The notes under the pieces: model-generated | Told to the model about the DNA's origin: nothing | What the model saw: the letters and a program-made list of their open reading frames with translations, nothing else | Databases searched by the model: none | Assembly: GCA_946407815.1 (NCBI GenBank) | Contig: CAMJPB010000001.1 | Location: 62,001 to 126,000 of the forward strand | Reading direction: 5' to 3' | DNA: 64,000 nt | Source of the DNA: an uncultured Caryophanales bacterium | GTDB taxonomy: Bacteria > Bacillota_I > Bacilli_A > RFN20 > CAG-826 | In this document: positions 9,801-17,284 of the stretch, in pieces | Layout of the letters: each line of letters begins with the position of its first letter | Position numbering within the stretch: position 1 is the stretch's first letter | Made by a program: the position numbers and the translations under genes

Positions 9801-10574
9801 GAATCAGCAGATACTTTATACTTAGCAAGCAGAAAGACAAGTTTATCTGGAACAGTTTATAGTATTAATGATGATACAACAGCAGATACAACAGCTACAT
9901 CAGGATCAAATAATTCTGTTTATGTCACTGTTGGTGAAACCAATGTTTTACTTTATGTAAAAGCTGCACAAGCTACATCAGAGGTAGCTGCCAAAATTGT
10001 AGTTGGGCAGTCAATTACTGTTGAAGGTTTTACTACCTACTTCAAAAATAACAATCAAGCAACGTTTGAAGTCCTATTTGAGGCTGTGGTTGAAGCAGAG
10101 GCAAACTATCATGCTGCTGATTTTGCAAGAGATTTACTTAAATTAACTAGAGCTACTTGTGCAGCAAGCGATGAAGGAAACGGTTCAGTATTAACAGGTA
10201 TTTGGACCACTTTAGCAGGTGCTGATTATTGGCTTAAAGTTCAAGCTGCTGGTGAAGCATCAACACTTGTTGGTGGCACTCCGGATTTCACAATTGAAGT
10301 ACCAAATACTGAACAAGGTATTATGGCTATGAATGATTCAGATGCAATCGCAGCAGCTCTTGCCCGTTACGATTGGTGTACAGCAAAATACGAATTAACC
10401 AACTTTATTGTTGGAAGAACAGTAACTGTTTCATTCTCAAGTGGTGCAAGGCTACTAAATTCAGTGTTTAACGAAAACACTAATACAGTCACAATCATTG
10501 TCATCATCTCAATGATCTCAATGACCGCAATTGGAGGTTACTTCTTCTTACGTAAGCGTAAAGAGAATATCTAA
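6813..10574 (+). CDS. Giant Ig-like surface protein 1
   Basis: The 1253-residue secreted protein has a signal peptide at 1-36 (basic MNKLLKKLAAT, hydrophobic core, cleavage near VYA-DS). It is Thr/Ser-rich with bacterial Ig-like (BIG2-type) modules at about 190-275 and 430-530. A repeated beta-rich module is present (YIKAGNYYLGNDI and FVIVGYAASTYRIGNG regions), as is an OB-fold-like stretch near 890-970. A conserved Cys/Trp-containing domain sits near 1105-1200. The last 29 residues form a hydrophobic helix, then FFLRKRKE; there is no LPxTG. The same tail ends the protein at 18246. The likely role is an adhesin or cell-surface scaffold. SD AAGGAG precedes the ATG. Confidence 0.8.
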   Translation: MNKLLKKLAATLLGFAMAAGVGVAVSSHKIVNSVYADSVSSASWTNKSVPSGWSVSDSTKYEFSTANNSYLKMWGGAYLQYDTLLRIDNQESFTISVQMQSFGSKSGTSFDLKGGLYNSSGTLVSDEKTFTAGSKTTNNFVLTPLSTAEYVYLRVYSSSSATSGTCTRVFSTSATYTAYSDTPSDNVTLNLSTNSLSIDLYTSTTAQLTATAITTGSATSGLSAVSSDTSVATISTASPVSGTAFTVTGKKVGSATITVTSTWDSNKSKTCTVTVTDSTPVPASETLGQDLDGKTVYIKAGNYYLGNDISSSATGSGVTTTANAKAFLFTLSSINDTYEITDASDSTKYLNCTTSNGANVRLNTTACTWTLTEKTLASGTTGSWTLTHTTNQKILTCYESGPNWRIYNAGSTSNRNADLDFPVVSNDPEITAVSLTGSPATSASIGGGSTFKMTATVTAVNDDGESLSRNVNWTVSPAGAVTFSKNPSASGEEITVTAVNTANSNVKITASSAATGFTSVYADSNEFNIVQAFPITSVSLSATTTGGPNYNAGGNPSFTVGFTTSISYESDTGSNKVNITVSPNAGVTGYGDNVTAGSFDLVFTQTGNYTITSTAVENSEKSASVSISITNIVVPTYTLVTDPSQLTDGTTFVIVGYAASTYRIGNGLNSGHEKMNVVTSATTISDGLNEGSTLTTSEADIFTLVGDTDNWEIKRGNTYLQFTGGSNGNDSFTETSSADTKFTISGDATIDIISNSRSNRYWRYNTSTGDLRNGGSTYESNIYMFAIIAQGKTISSTRMTNGTVSAKTNDSTWTVTGFKFFVTYEGESETEVTSLTTFAVTESVPTINENGTMEVTVTPTFKGVTYTAKAATITATLTFVDQYSIARLYDIELALNGTQADLTCDGIYMGYITHTDKNSNLYYDLFIGNGNYGMEIYGTTSNPSSYTVGETYLTVTGTLKNYNYLYEMTEATVSVLNDATRKSHISAPSTYVVNGTESADTLYLASRKTSLSGTVYSINDDTTADTTATSGSNNSVYVTVGETNVLLYVKAAQATSEVAAKIVVGQSITVEGFTTYFKNNNQATFEVLFEAVVEAEANYHAADFARDLLKLTRATCAASDEGNGSVLTGIWTTLAGADYWLKVQAAGEASTLVGGTPDFTIEVPNTEQGIMAMNDSDAIAAALARYDWCTAKYELTNFIVGRTVTVSFSSGARLLNSVFNENTNTVTIIVIISMISMTAIGGYFFLRKRKENI

Positions 10575-10593
10575 TTATTGACTTAATTAAAGG

Positions 10594-10625
10594 GAAGGCT
10601 CTTAGACCAAAGGGCCTTCTTTTTT
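10594..10625 (+). terminator. Terminator of surface gene 1
   Basis: Ten-bp stem GAAGGCTCTT / AAGGGCCTTC with one G-T pair and loop AGACC or similar, then six T. Confidence 0.85.
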
Positions 10626-10699
10626 GTTTAACCATGTATAAATACTCTGATAACGTAGAATAAATTAAGTAACAAAAAAGTAACTATTTTAAAAATTTT

Positions 10700-10736
10700 T
10701 AGCCAATTCCTCCTTTTTACCCGTATTAGGTATATA
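10700..10736 (+). promoter_or_regulatory. Shared promoter element, copy 1
   Basis: TAGCCAA, twelve bases, then ACCCGTATTAGGTATATA. The same two blocks with identical 12-base spacing occur on the minus strand at 37350-37386, upstream of an unrelated gene. ACC-N7-GGT inside it is a small inverted repeat. Confidence 0.6.
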
Positions 10737-10750
10737 TAGGGGAAATTTTT

Positions 10751-11668
10751 ATGAAAGATGAAAATAACACAAATAAGTTAGTTTCAATTTTAGAAACAAA
10801 AGAAGAAACTGAAATTAAAAGTCTCATTTATAACTTTAGAGGAAAAGACGTTATGTTAGATAGTGATATTGCAGAGCTTTTTGATATTGAAACAAAACAT
10901 CTGAACCGGCAGATGAAAAGGAACGTAGAAAGGTTTCCGGAAGACTTCTGTTTTCAACTAAATTCTAATGAATTTAAAATTTTGAGGTGCCAAAATGTCA
11001 CCACAAAATCTGGCGGAAGAAGATATTATCCGTTTGTCTACACGGAAGAAGGTATCATAGCACTTGCTGGAGTATTGAAAAGCGATATTGCTGATCAAAT
11101 GAGTATTAAAATTGCTCGAGTGTTTATTAAAATGAAAAATGCATTAATTACTTATGCCAAACCTCTAAAAATGATTAGCCAAGTACATGGAGAATTAATT
11201 GAATTTAAAGAATATACAATTAAGAAGTTAGATGATGCGTTTGCTAGGATTGAAAAATTAGAGCCTAAGAAAGAAGTATTGTTGCTTAATGGTGAATGGT
11301 TTGATGCCTATGAGGCTATTGTTAAGCTTATTGAAAGAGCGAAAGAAAGTATTGTTTTAGTGGATCCATACGCAGATGATAAAGCGCTTATTTATTTGTC
11401 CCATAGAAAAGAAGGCGTATCAACAACTCTTTATAGAGGCAAAAAGTCAGAACCTAATGAACACGAAATTGAAGCGTTCCAAAAACAATATGGCGAATTG
11501 GTTGTTAAAGACTTTAATGAATCGCATAATCGATTTCTTATTTTAGACTCGACTGAAGTTTATGATTTAGGAACATCTTTAAATAGCATGGGCAATAAAA
11601 TCATTACGATTAACAAAATTGAGTTAAAAGAAGTTGCACAAGTTTTAATAGAAAAGTTTAAAAACTAA
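10751..11668 (+). CDS. ORF6N-domain protein with C-terminal PLD-like domain
   Basis: The 305-residue protein has an N-terminal ORF6N/KilA-N-type DNA-binding domain (about 21-130; VMLDSDIAELFDIETKHLN, RFPEDFCFQL, YPFVYTEEGI). A helical linker follows, then a C-terminal phospholipase-D-like domain (about 180-300). HNRFLILD (about 259) is the HxK-type motif with Arg in place of Lys, followed by DLGTSLNSMGNK. ORF6N proteins are frequent in phages and mobile DNA. The fusion suggests a DNA-bound nuclease or effector, but activity is unproven. SD AGGGGA precedes the ATG by 9-10 bases. Confidence 0.75.
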   Translation: MKDENNTNKLVSILETKEETEIKSLIYNFRGKDVMLDSDIAELFDIETKHLNRQMKRNVERFPEDFCFQLNSNEFKILRCQNVTTKSGGRRYYPFVYTEEGIIALAGVLKSDIADQMSIKIARVFIKMKNALITYAKPLKMISQVHGELIEFKEYTIKKLDDAFARIEKLEPKKEVLLLNGEWFDAYEAIVKLIERAKESIVLVDPYADDKALIYLSHRKEGVSTTLYRGKKSEPNEHEIEAFQKQYGELVVKDFNESHNRFLILDSTEVYDLGTSLNSMGNKIITINKIELKEVAQVLIEKFKN

Positions 11669-11933
11669 TGGCAAAAACCTTGAATGAATTGATCAATTAT
11701 AAAATAATGTCCTTGGTCAAGAGAATTACGCCGATTATTTCTCACAGGTAGTAAATGTATACCGAAACAATAATCCTCTTGATTGCTTGTTAAAGCCTCA
11801 CAGTTAGTGTCTTGACGGCTTTAATTTATGGGAAGCCTGATTGACCAAAGGGCTTCCTTTTCTTATGTCTTGTCCGGGTTTTTTCTCATGTATATTAGAG
11901 AAAAACAAATAAAAAAGATTGCCAAGCATGAAC
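11669..11933. other. Intergenic with terminator, no gene
   Basis: No supported ORF. A terminator hairpin GGAAGCC / GGCTTCC (11831-11857) with T-rich tail resembles those behind both surface genes, so this may be the 3' remnant of a lost third surface gene. The IS3-family left end follows at 11934. Confidence 0.45.
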
Positions 11934-11974
11934 TGTACCCCAAATCCTGGACAACAGGAGGAGGGGTATTTTTC

Positions 11975-12517
11975 ATGAAATACACATTGGAATTTAAACT
12001 TGAGTGCGTCAACAAGTATAAAAATGGGATGCGCATTGAAAGGCCAGATATATGTAAATCTTCTCGTGATATCTTTATTCAGAAAGTTAGAAACTGGGCG
12101 GCGTTATATGATAGGTTTGGAGAAGAAGGTCTCAAAAGAAAACATTTCAACAAGGAATGGACAAAAGATGATCGCTTTAAACTAGTTGCAGAAGTTCTGG
12201 CTGGAAAAGCGATACGACAAGTTGCATTAGACAACGGACTTGATGATGGCCAACTTACTGGATGGGTCAGAAGATATCGAGAAAAAGGTATAGATGGTTT
12301 AGACTTACATAAAGGAAGAAAGCCAGAGGTACCTACTATGCCTAAGAAAAAGAAAGTTGAATTAGCTCCATCTGAAAAAGAAGAATTAGAACTTCTTAGA
12401 GCGAGAAATGAGTATTTAGAAGCGGAGAATATCTACTTAAAAAAACTCGATGCCTTGGTGACAAAGAGGGAAGTCGCGCATCCCAAGGCGAAAAAGCAAA
12501 AGTCATCAAAGAAATAA
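11975..12517 (+). CDS. IS3-family transposase OrfA
   Basis: 180 residues. It has helix-turn-helix regions for terminal-repeat binding (KYTLEFKLECVNKYKNG; then FKLVAEVLAGKAIRQVALDN), a WVRRYREKGIDGL segment and a C-terminal leucine-zipper-like coiled coil (ELELLRARNEYLEAENIYLK). The start is ATG 11975 behind SD AGGAGGAGG, inside the IS left end. The run A-AAA-AAA at 12439-12445 is a canonical -1 slippery site that joins OrfA to the OrfB frame. Confidence 0.9.
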   Translation: MKYTLEFKLECVNKYKNGMRIERPDICKSSRDIFIQKVRNWAALYDRFGEEGLKRKHFNKEWTKDDRFKLVAEVLAGKAIRQVALDNGLDDGQLTGWVRRYREKGIDGLDLHKGRKPEVPTMPKKKKVELAPSEKEELELLRARNEYLEAENIYLKKLDALVTKREVAHPKAKKQKSSKK

Positions 12518-12549
12518 TAGATTCTAAACTTGGTTTTAGACTATCAACT

Positions 12550-13359
12550 TTGCTAAAAGCGGCTTCATTATCTAAATCAACATATTACTTTGAAATTAAT
12601 AAACCTGATGTAGATATAAAAAATGAAGAATTAATCGAAAAGATTAAGGATATTTTCTTAGAAAATAAGAAGAGATATGGTGTCAGGCGAGTAACTGCAG
12701 AACTTCATAATCAAGGCATTCTTGTAAATCATAAAAAAGTTCAAAGAATAATGAACAAATTTGAATTAAAAGCAATTAAAGCAAAAATTAAATATCATTC
12801 ATACATTGGTGAAGTTGGTCATATTGCAGATAACATTATCAATAGAGATTTTGAAGCATCTAAACCTAATGAAAAATGGACAACTGATGTTTCTCAATTT
12901 AATTGTCCGTTCGGCAAGGCATATTTATCTCCAATTCTTGATATGTATGGAACCGACATTGTTGCATGGGATCTTTCTTTATCGCCTAATTTAGATCAAA
13001 CAAAACGAATGTTGGATGAAGCTTTCAGAAATAATCCAAATATAGAAGGCCTTGTGTTCCATAGTGATATGGGTTGGCAATATCAACATAACTATTACCA
13101 GGAGCGCCTTAAAGAAAAAGGAATCATTCAATCAATGTCTAGAAAGGGAAATTGCATAGACAACTGCATCATGGAAACATTCTTCGGTACATTAAAATGA
13201 GAGATGTTTTATGGCCACGAACAAGAATTTCAAACATTTGAACAACTGTATCAAGCGATTGCTGATTACATCGATTATTACAACAATAGGAGGATTAAAG
13301 GTAAAACAAAATGGATGCCTCCAGTTAAGTTTAGGGAAGCATCCATGTTAGCCTTATGA
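12550..13359 (+). pseudogene. IS3-family transposase OrfB, truncated by TGA
   Basis: This is the catalytic DDE integrase part. The frame is open upstream to the slippery site at 12439-12445, so the product would be an OrfAB fusion; 12550 is only the first ATG. The catalytic set is visible: TTDVSQF (first Asp), VFHSDMGWQY (second Asp) and CIDNCIMETFFGTLK (Glu). TGA at 13198-13200 then cuts the frame, although EMFYGHEQEFQTFEQLYQ and the usual C-terminal YNNRRIKGKTKWMPPVKF continue in the same frame to 13359. In relatives a Ser or Asn stands at this place, so one substitution killed the gene. The missing tail is about 53 residues. Confidence 0.85.
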
Positions 13360-13434
13360 TATAATCCAATTAACTTGTCCAGGAAACTGGGTACATATCA
13401 AGCAAGGCAATCTAATTAATAAGTAATAAGTTAG

Positions 13435-13698
13435 TTAACAATATTGGATCTCGTAGTCAATTCCATAAGGAATGTCATATTGATATCTAATTGAATTAAG
13501 TATTCCTTCAATATTGTCTTGGACTTCTTTCCTGTAATAGTTATCCGCGACATACATTTTAATGACAACCACTAAAGTGTCTCCTCTACTTGAGACAGAT
13601 ATACCTTCACATCTATCTTGGTAAGAGGTAGAACCAAATTCATATGCTGAATCATTTAATGCCCTACGCATTACATTTACTGCTTCATAAATACTCAT
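13435..13698 (-). CDS. Small hypothetical protein
   Basis: 87 residues, starting MSIYEAVNVMRRALNDSAY. ATG at 13698 is preferred over 13704 because AAAGGGG lies 8 bases upstream. The predicted fold is alternating helix and strand (ISVSSRGDTLVVVIKMYVAD). It has no signal peptide or known motif that I recognise. It sits between the IS element and the HEPN-MNT pair. The function is unknown. Confidence 0.5.
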   Translation of the reverse strand: MSIYEAVNVMRRALNDSAYEFGSTSYQDRCEGISVSSRGDTLVVVIKMYVADNYYRKEVQDNIEGILNSIRYQYDIPYGIDYEIQYC

Positions 13699-13774
13699 AA
13701 GCATGTCCCCTTTGTTATTAGTCTAATTATATATTGACTAACATTCTGATTGAAATAACAATTTAGATTATTAC

Positions 13775-13848
13775 TGTCCTATTAATTTAGTAACTAGAGG
13801 ACAATTTGTCCTTTTTTAATTTACATAAGAGGACAGTGGTGTTATATT
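13775..13848 (+). promoter_or_regulatory. HEPN-MNT promoter with four-half-site operator
   Basis: Promoter TTTACA (13820-13825), 17-base spacer, TATATT (13843-13848). Half-sites: TGTCCT 13775-13780, AGGACA 13798-13803, TGTCCT 13807-13812, AGGACA 13830-13835. Gaps are 17, 3 and 17 bases, so the whole array is symmetric about 13805. The last half-site lies between -35 and -10. Confidence 0.7.
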
Positions 13849-13866
13849 TATATCAAGGGGTTTCAT

Positions 13867-14334
13867 ATGACGCTAAAAGAGATTAGAGAATCATATGGTG
13901 TTTCGCAGATAGACGCTGCAAATACTTTAAAAGTCCCTGTTAGAACGTTAAGACGATATGAAACTGACGAAAAGTACGGTAATCCTTTGCTTAGAAATAC
14001 TTTTGTAAACCTATTAAACGAAAAGTACGAGATAACAGAGTCAAAAGGAATTCTTAGTGTAGAACAAATAAGAAATACTCTCCTTCCAATTTTAGTGGCT
14101 AAGAATATTTCTTGCTGTTATTTGTTTGGTAGCTATGCAAAAGGAACAGCTAAAGGAAGTAGTGATGTAGATCTTTTGGTTGATACAGATATAACTGGTC
14201 TAGAATTCTTTTCTCTGATGGAGGAAATCAGGACAAAGCTTCACAAAAAGATTGATTTACTAAGACTAAAGGATTTGCAAGTTGATAATCCAATTATATT
14301 GGAAATACTCAAGGAGGGTATAAGAATATTATGA
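13867..14334 (+). CDS. HTH-MntA-type nucleotidyltransferase antitoxin
   Basis: The 155-residue protein fuses an N-terminal XRE-type HTH (about 1-50; YGVSQIDAANTLKVPVRTLR) to a minimal nucleotidyltransferase (about 62-155). The signature GS-X10-DxD is intact: G88-S89, D100 and D102. MntA antitoxins AMPylate a tyrosine in the HepT toxin, and the partner downstream keeps that tyrosine. The HTH fusion explains autoregulation through the upstream palindromic array. SD AAGGGG precedes the ATG. The stop overlaps the next ATG (ATGA). Confidence 0.88.
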   Translation: MTLKEIRESYGVSQIDAANTLKVPVRTLRRYETDEKYGNPLLRNTFVNLLNEKYEITESKGILSVEQIRNTLLPILVAKNISCCYLFGSYAKGTAKGSSDVDLLVDTDITGLEFFSLMEEIRTKLHKKIDLLRLKDLQVDNPIILEILKEGIRIL

Positions 14335-14669
14335 TTAGTCAAACCGACATTAGATTATTAAATCTTATGATCGAAAAATGTAATCGACTAATCGATATTT
14401 GTAATACTTATAATGATAAGACAATTGAATCTAATTATGTCTATAGTGACGCTATTCAATACGAATTTGAAAAACTATATGAGGATATGACAAGATTGTC
14501 TATTGAACTTAGAATAATGCACCCCGAAATCCATTTTGATGATTTAAGATCAATTAGAAATCGTGTTGCCCATGATTATGAAAGTGTAAGTTTACAAATA
14601 TTGTTAGATACGGTTCATAAAAACATTCCAAAACTAAAAGAAGACCTTAAAAATCTTCTTCAAAGTTGA
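14331..14669 (+). CDS. HEPN-domain toxin, HepT-like
   Basis: 112 residues and all helical. The RNase/regulatory motif R-X4-H-X-Y is complete: R76, H81 and Y83 in RNRVAHDY. In HepT this Tyr is the AMPylation site used by MntA. It is translationally coupled to the nucleotidyltransferase by a 4-base overlap. The family cleaves RNA and works as a toxin or phage-defence effector; the target here is unknown. Confidence 0.85.
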   Translation: MISQTDIRLLNLMIEKCNRLIDICNTYNDKTIESNYVYSDAIQYEFEKLYEDMTRLSIELRIMHPEIHFDDLRSIRNRVAHDYESVSLQILLDTVHKNIPKLKEDLKNLLQS

Positions 14670-14746
14670 ACAAATTAGACCAGGTAGATTATCTACTTGG
14701 TTTTTAAATTTACTTACTATAAAAAAAGCATCGTTTCACAAATTTT

Positions 14747-14812
14747 AAGTGTCTTTTAGACTCTCAAAACAAGGATATTTAAAAAGTTTATTAAAAATAT
14801 ATGTGATCTTTT
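14747..14812 (+). repeat. Left flank repeat of the AbiE module
   Basis: AAGTGTCTTTTAGACT (14747-14762) and AAAAGTTT-n-TTAAAAATATAT-n-TGATCTTTT (14782-14812) both recur in the same order at 16552-16567 and 16662-16692 behind the module. Confidence 0.6.
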
Positions 14813-14838
14813 TCGTTATAGTATTCTTGAGATTGATA

Positions 14839-14867
14839 TTGACTAAAAAAGTCAAAAAGAGTATCAT
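14839..14867 (+). promoter_or_regulatory. AbiE promoter and operator
   Basis: TTGACT (14839-14844), 17-base spacer, TATCAT (14862-14867). The inverted repeat TTGACT-aaaaa-AGTCAA (14839-14855) overlaps the -35 box and is a likely site for autorepression by the AbiEi-like protein. Confidence 0.6.
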
Positions 14868-14888
14868 TTTGCTGAGGATACATAGTAT

Positions 14889-15524
14889 ATGACATCTCAA
14901 GCGTTCACTAACAAGTTAAAAGAAAACTTCTCATTCAATGAACCTATATTCACTGAAGAACTTTTAAAACTATTTTCAAATAAATCTAGAGCTCAAGTAT
15001 TTAGATATGTTGAAGAAGCCAAAGAAAGTGAAACTCTTATTCAAGATAACGTTGGCGTTTATTATTTGCCTAAGAAAACTGAATTAGGTTTATCGGTTTT
15101 ATTAACTGATGACATAATTGAGAAAAAATATATTAATAACAAAGATAAAGTTTATGGAGTTTACTCTAACATTAAACTTTTAAATATGTTTGGAGTAACA
15201 ACACAAATGGCAGGTGTAATAACAGTTGTTAGCAATAGAGAATCTTCAAAGAAAAGAATGATTACCTTAAATGGAAGAAGATTTATTTTAAAAAAGTCAC
15301 GATGCAAAATTACTAGCGAAAACTATGCTGCATATACTCTTTTAGAGCTTTTTAATTGTATTGATAAAAACGAAACAATTTGTAAAGATGCCAGAGAAAG
15401 AATCCTTTATTTTATTAAAGGCGAAAAAATAGGTGTCATGGATATAGTAAAAATGGCAAAGGTTTTTCCTTCAAAAGCTATCAAAAATTTTATGAAGACA
15501 GGAATTATTTATGAAATTATTTGA
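14889..15524 (+). CDS. AbiEi-like antitoxin/transcriptional regulator
   Basis: The 211-residue protein has an N-terminal winged-helix part (SFNEPIFTEELLKLFSNKSR, about 15-35; RYVEEAKESETL). A longer C-terminal domain follows, with GVYSNIKLLNMFGVTTQMAG and LNGRRFILKKS, as in AbiEi-type antitoxins. It overlaps the nucleotidyltransferase toxin by 14 bases. In AbiE systems (type IV toxin-antitoxin, phage abortive infection) this protein represses its own operon and protects the cell. Confidence 0.8.
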   Translation: MTSQAFTNKLKENFSFNEPIFTEELLKLFSNKSRAQVFRYVEEAKESETLIQDNVGVYYLPKKTELGLSVLLTDDIIEKKYINNKDKVYGVYSNIKLLNMFGVTTQMAGVITVVSNRESSKKRMITLNGRRFILKKSRCKITSENYAAYTLLELFNCIDKNETICKDARERILYFIKGEKIGVMDIVKMAKVFPSKAIKNFMKTGIIYEII

Positions 15525-16422
15525 AGATAAGGAAAAATTTGAAGAATATTTATCTAAAACATCAGAGTTTTTTCAAATTGATAAAACACAGATTGAAAAA
15601 GATTATTTTGTAGTGTTGTTGCTTAAAAGAGCTTTTCAATTTGTTCCCGGTTTAGTATTTAAAGGCGGAACATCATTATCTAAATGCCAAAAAGTAATAC
15701 ATCGTTTTTCTGAAGATATTGATTTAACACTAGATTTAAGTCATAGCACGCAAAAATTTAAAAGAGAGTCATTAAGAATTTTAATACAACTATGTGATGA
15801 AGAACCTTTTTCACTAGCAAACAAAGATGTCAGGGCAAAACACACTCACGCTAATTACAATATGTTTGATATAAAGTATCCAAACTCTGAAATTAACCCA
15901 TGGATTAGAGAAAACATTAAAATGGAAATGGTGTATCTTTCAAGATGCTATCCTTCTGAAAGATCAATGATTTGTTCATATATTGGAGAATACCTCAAGG
16001 CAATAAATAGAATGGATTTAATCATGGAATTCGAATTAGAACCATTTGCGATACAAGTTCAATCATTAAGTAGAACATTGGTGGATAAAGTTTTCGCTAT
16101 TTGTGATTATTATCTTAGAAATGAAGTCCAAAGAAACTCCCGTCACATCTATGATATTTGTCAAATCTTAACTAAAGTTGAACCAAATGATGATTTAAAA
16201 GAACTTATCCATGAAGTTAGAGTTGAAAGACAGAAGAGCGATAGATGCCCATCATCGCTCGAAGGAGTCTCGATTAACAAAATATTAAACGAAATAATCT
16301 CGTCAAACTTCTATAAAAGAGATTATGAAAATGTCACAAGACTTTTGCTTTTTAAAGATTTTGAATATGAAGATGCGATTAAAAGTCTTGATGCAATCAT
16401 TAAGAGCAATATCTTTAAATAA
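15511..16422 (+). CDS. AbiEii-type nucleotidyltransferase toxin
   Basis: 303 residues, DUF1814/AbiEii family. FKGGTSLSKC (50-59) and FSEDIDLTLD (66-75) are the nucleotidyltransferase motifs with both acidic residues (D69, D71). ITKDYFV-like KDYFVVLLLKR and the later VDKVFAICDYYLR motif also fit. The family transfers nucleotides to RNA or tRNA ends and stops growth when freed of AbiEi. Length and operon order match complete systems, so the pair looks functional. Confidence 0.88.
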   Translation: MKLFEDKEKFEEYLSKTSEFFQIDKTQIEKDYFVVLLLKRAFQFVPGLVFKGGTSLSKCQKVIHRFSEDIDLTLDLSHSTQKFKRESLRILIQLCDEEPFSLANKDVRAKHTHANYNMFDIKYPNSEINPWIRENIKMEMVYLSRCYPSERSMICSYIGEYLKAINRMDLIMEFELEPFAIQVQSLSRTLVDKVFAICDYYLRNEVQRNSRHIYDICQILTKVEPNDDLKELIHEVRVERQKSDRCPSSLEGVSINKILNEIISSNFYKRDYENVTRLLLFKDFEYEDAIKSLDAIIKSNIFK

Positions 16423-16871
16423 AGATTTATAGATTAATCTAATAACTATTATTTTAGCTTTATATAGCGATGTTTTAAGCTTACATATGGTTTTATATGT
16501 TCACCTTATTTTAAAAGCTCTATAAGAGTATATATGTACTTAATACCGTTCAAGTGTCTTTTAGACTTACAAAACAAAGAGATTTAAAATGATGATTTCC
16601 AAATATATTGTAATATAAAATGTTTTACATTTTCTTTTAGGTTTAACACACAACATATTTGAAAAGTTTGTTAAAAATATATCTGATCTTTTGTTGTATT
16701 ACAAAACTCGCTTGAAATTTGGTGCAAAACACTACAAAACTCGCTTGAAATTTGGTGCAAGTTTGTGTAGAACTCGCTTGAACTATATAACGTATTACTT
16801 GCAGTTTTCCCCAAAAATAGACTAATTTTACTTGCAGTTTACCCCATAACCATTCGTTTGGAGGCTATAAA
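16423..16871. other. Intergenic with right AbiE flank repeat and tandem repeats
   Basis: No gene. It holds the right copies of the AbiE flank repeat (16552-16567, 16662-16692) and two 30-base units containing ACTACAAAACTCGCTTGAA followed by ATTTGGTGCAA (about 16699-16764). A third partial unit GTAGAACTCGCTTGAA follows. Then come two copies of ACTTGCAGTTT-n-CCCCA (about 16799-16851) just before the ATPase remnant. Confidence 0.6.
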
Positions 16872-17284
16872 ATGTTAAAAAGAAAAATCGATAAGAAGTT
16901 AAAATTTTGGTTAGAGAATAGAAAACAAGCATTGCTTATTGTCGGTGCAAGACAAATAGGAAAAACTCATTCTATCATGAATTTTGTTAATAGCCATTTT
17001 AAAAAGGTTATAAGCATTGATTTTTCTGATCGAACAGATTTAATTGATACTTTCTCAATCTTGGAAAATTCTGACGATTTAATAATGAGGTTTTGCCTAT
17101 TGAAATTAAATCTGGAAAAAGAATAGAGGATCAAATTTATGATCGCACAGCCTTAAATAACTTGCTTAAACTCTATAATTATCCAGTTGCATATGTTTTT
17201 GGTGAAACAAATGTCACCAAAGAAAATAATCAAATTTATCAGCTACCAATATATATGATAGATTTCATTAAAAAAGAAAATTAA
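16872..17284 (+). pseudogene. AAA ATPase (DUF4143 family) with large internal deletion
   Basis: The N-terminal 75 codons match the AAA_14 domain, including LIVGARQIGKTHSI (Walker A; P-loop variant GARQIGKT). The downstream part in the next frame encodes EVLPIEIKSGKRIED and ALNNLLKLYNYPVAYVFGE, the C-terminal DUF4143 block. Intact relatives are about 400 residues, so roughly 250 codons and the frame were lost at a junction near 17083-17097. SD GGAGG is kept. These ATPases are common multi-copy accessory genes. Confidence 0.8.

Larger units (their letters stand above)
11934..13395 (+). mobile_element. IS3-family (IS150-like) insertion sequence
   Basis: 1462 bp bounded by 21-bp inverted repeats, TGTACCCCAAATCCTGGACAA at the left and the complement of TTGTCCAGGAAACTGGGTACA at the right (17 of 21 match). 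It carries orfA and an orfB in the -1 frame with the IS3 DDE signature. The flanking bases (AAC and TAT) do not give a target-site duplication. Confidence 0.92.

Noticed and set aside
13198-13200. TGA read as Trp (mycoplasma-type code) to rescue the transposase
   Set aside because: Many intact genes here end in TGA (for example at 597-599), Trp is TGG throughout, and relatives have Ser or Asn at this place.
11918-13411. GATTGCC/GGCAATC outside the IS as an extended terminal repeat
   Set aside because: Only seven bases match and they lie outside the clear 21-bp inverted repeats; chance is likely.
16699-16790. Short CRISPR array
   Set aside because: Only two full 30-base units and a partial one, head to tail without unique spacers, no cas genes.
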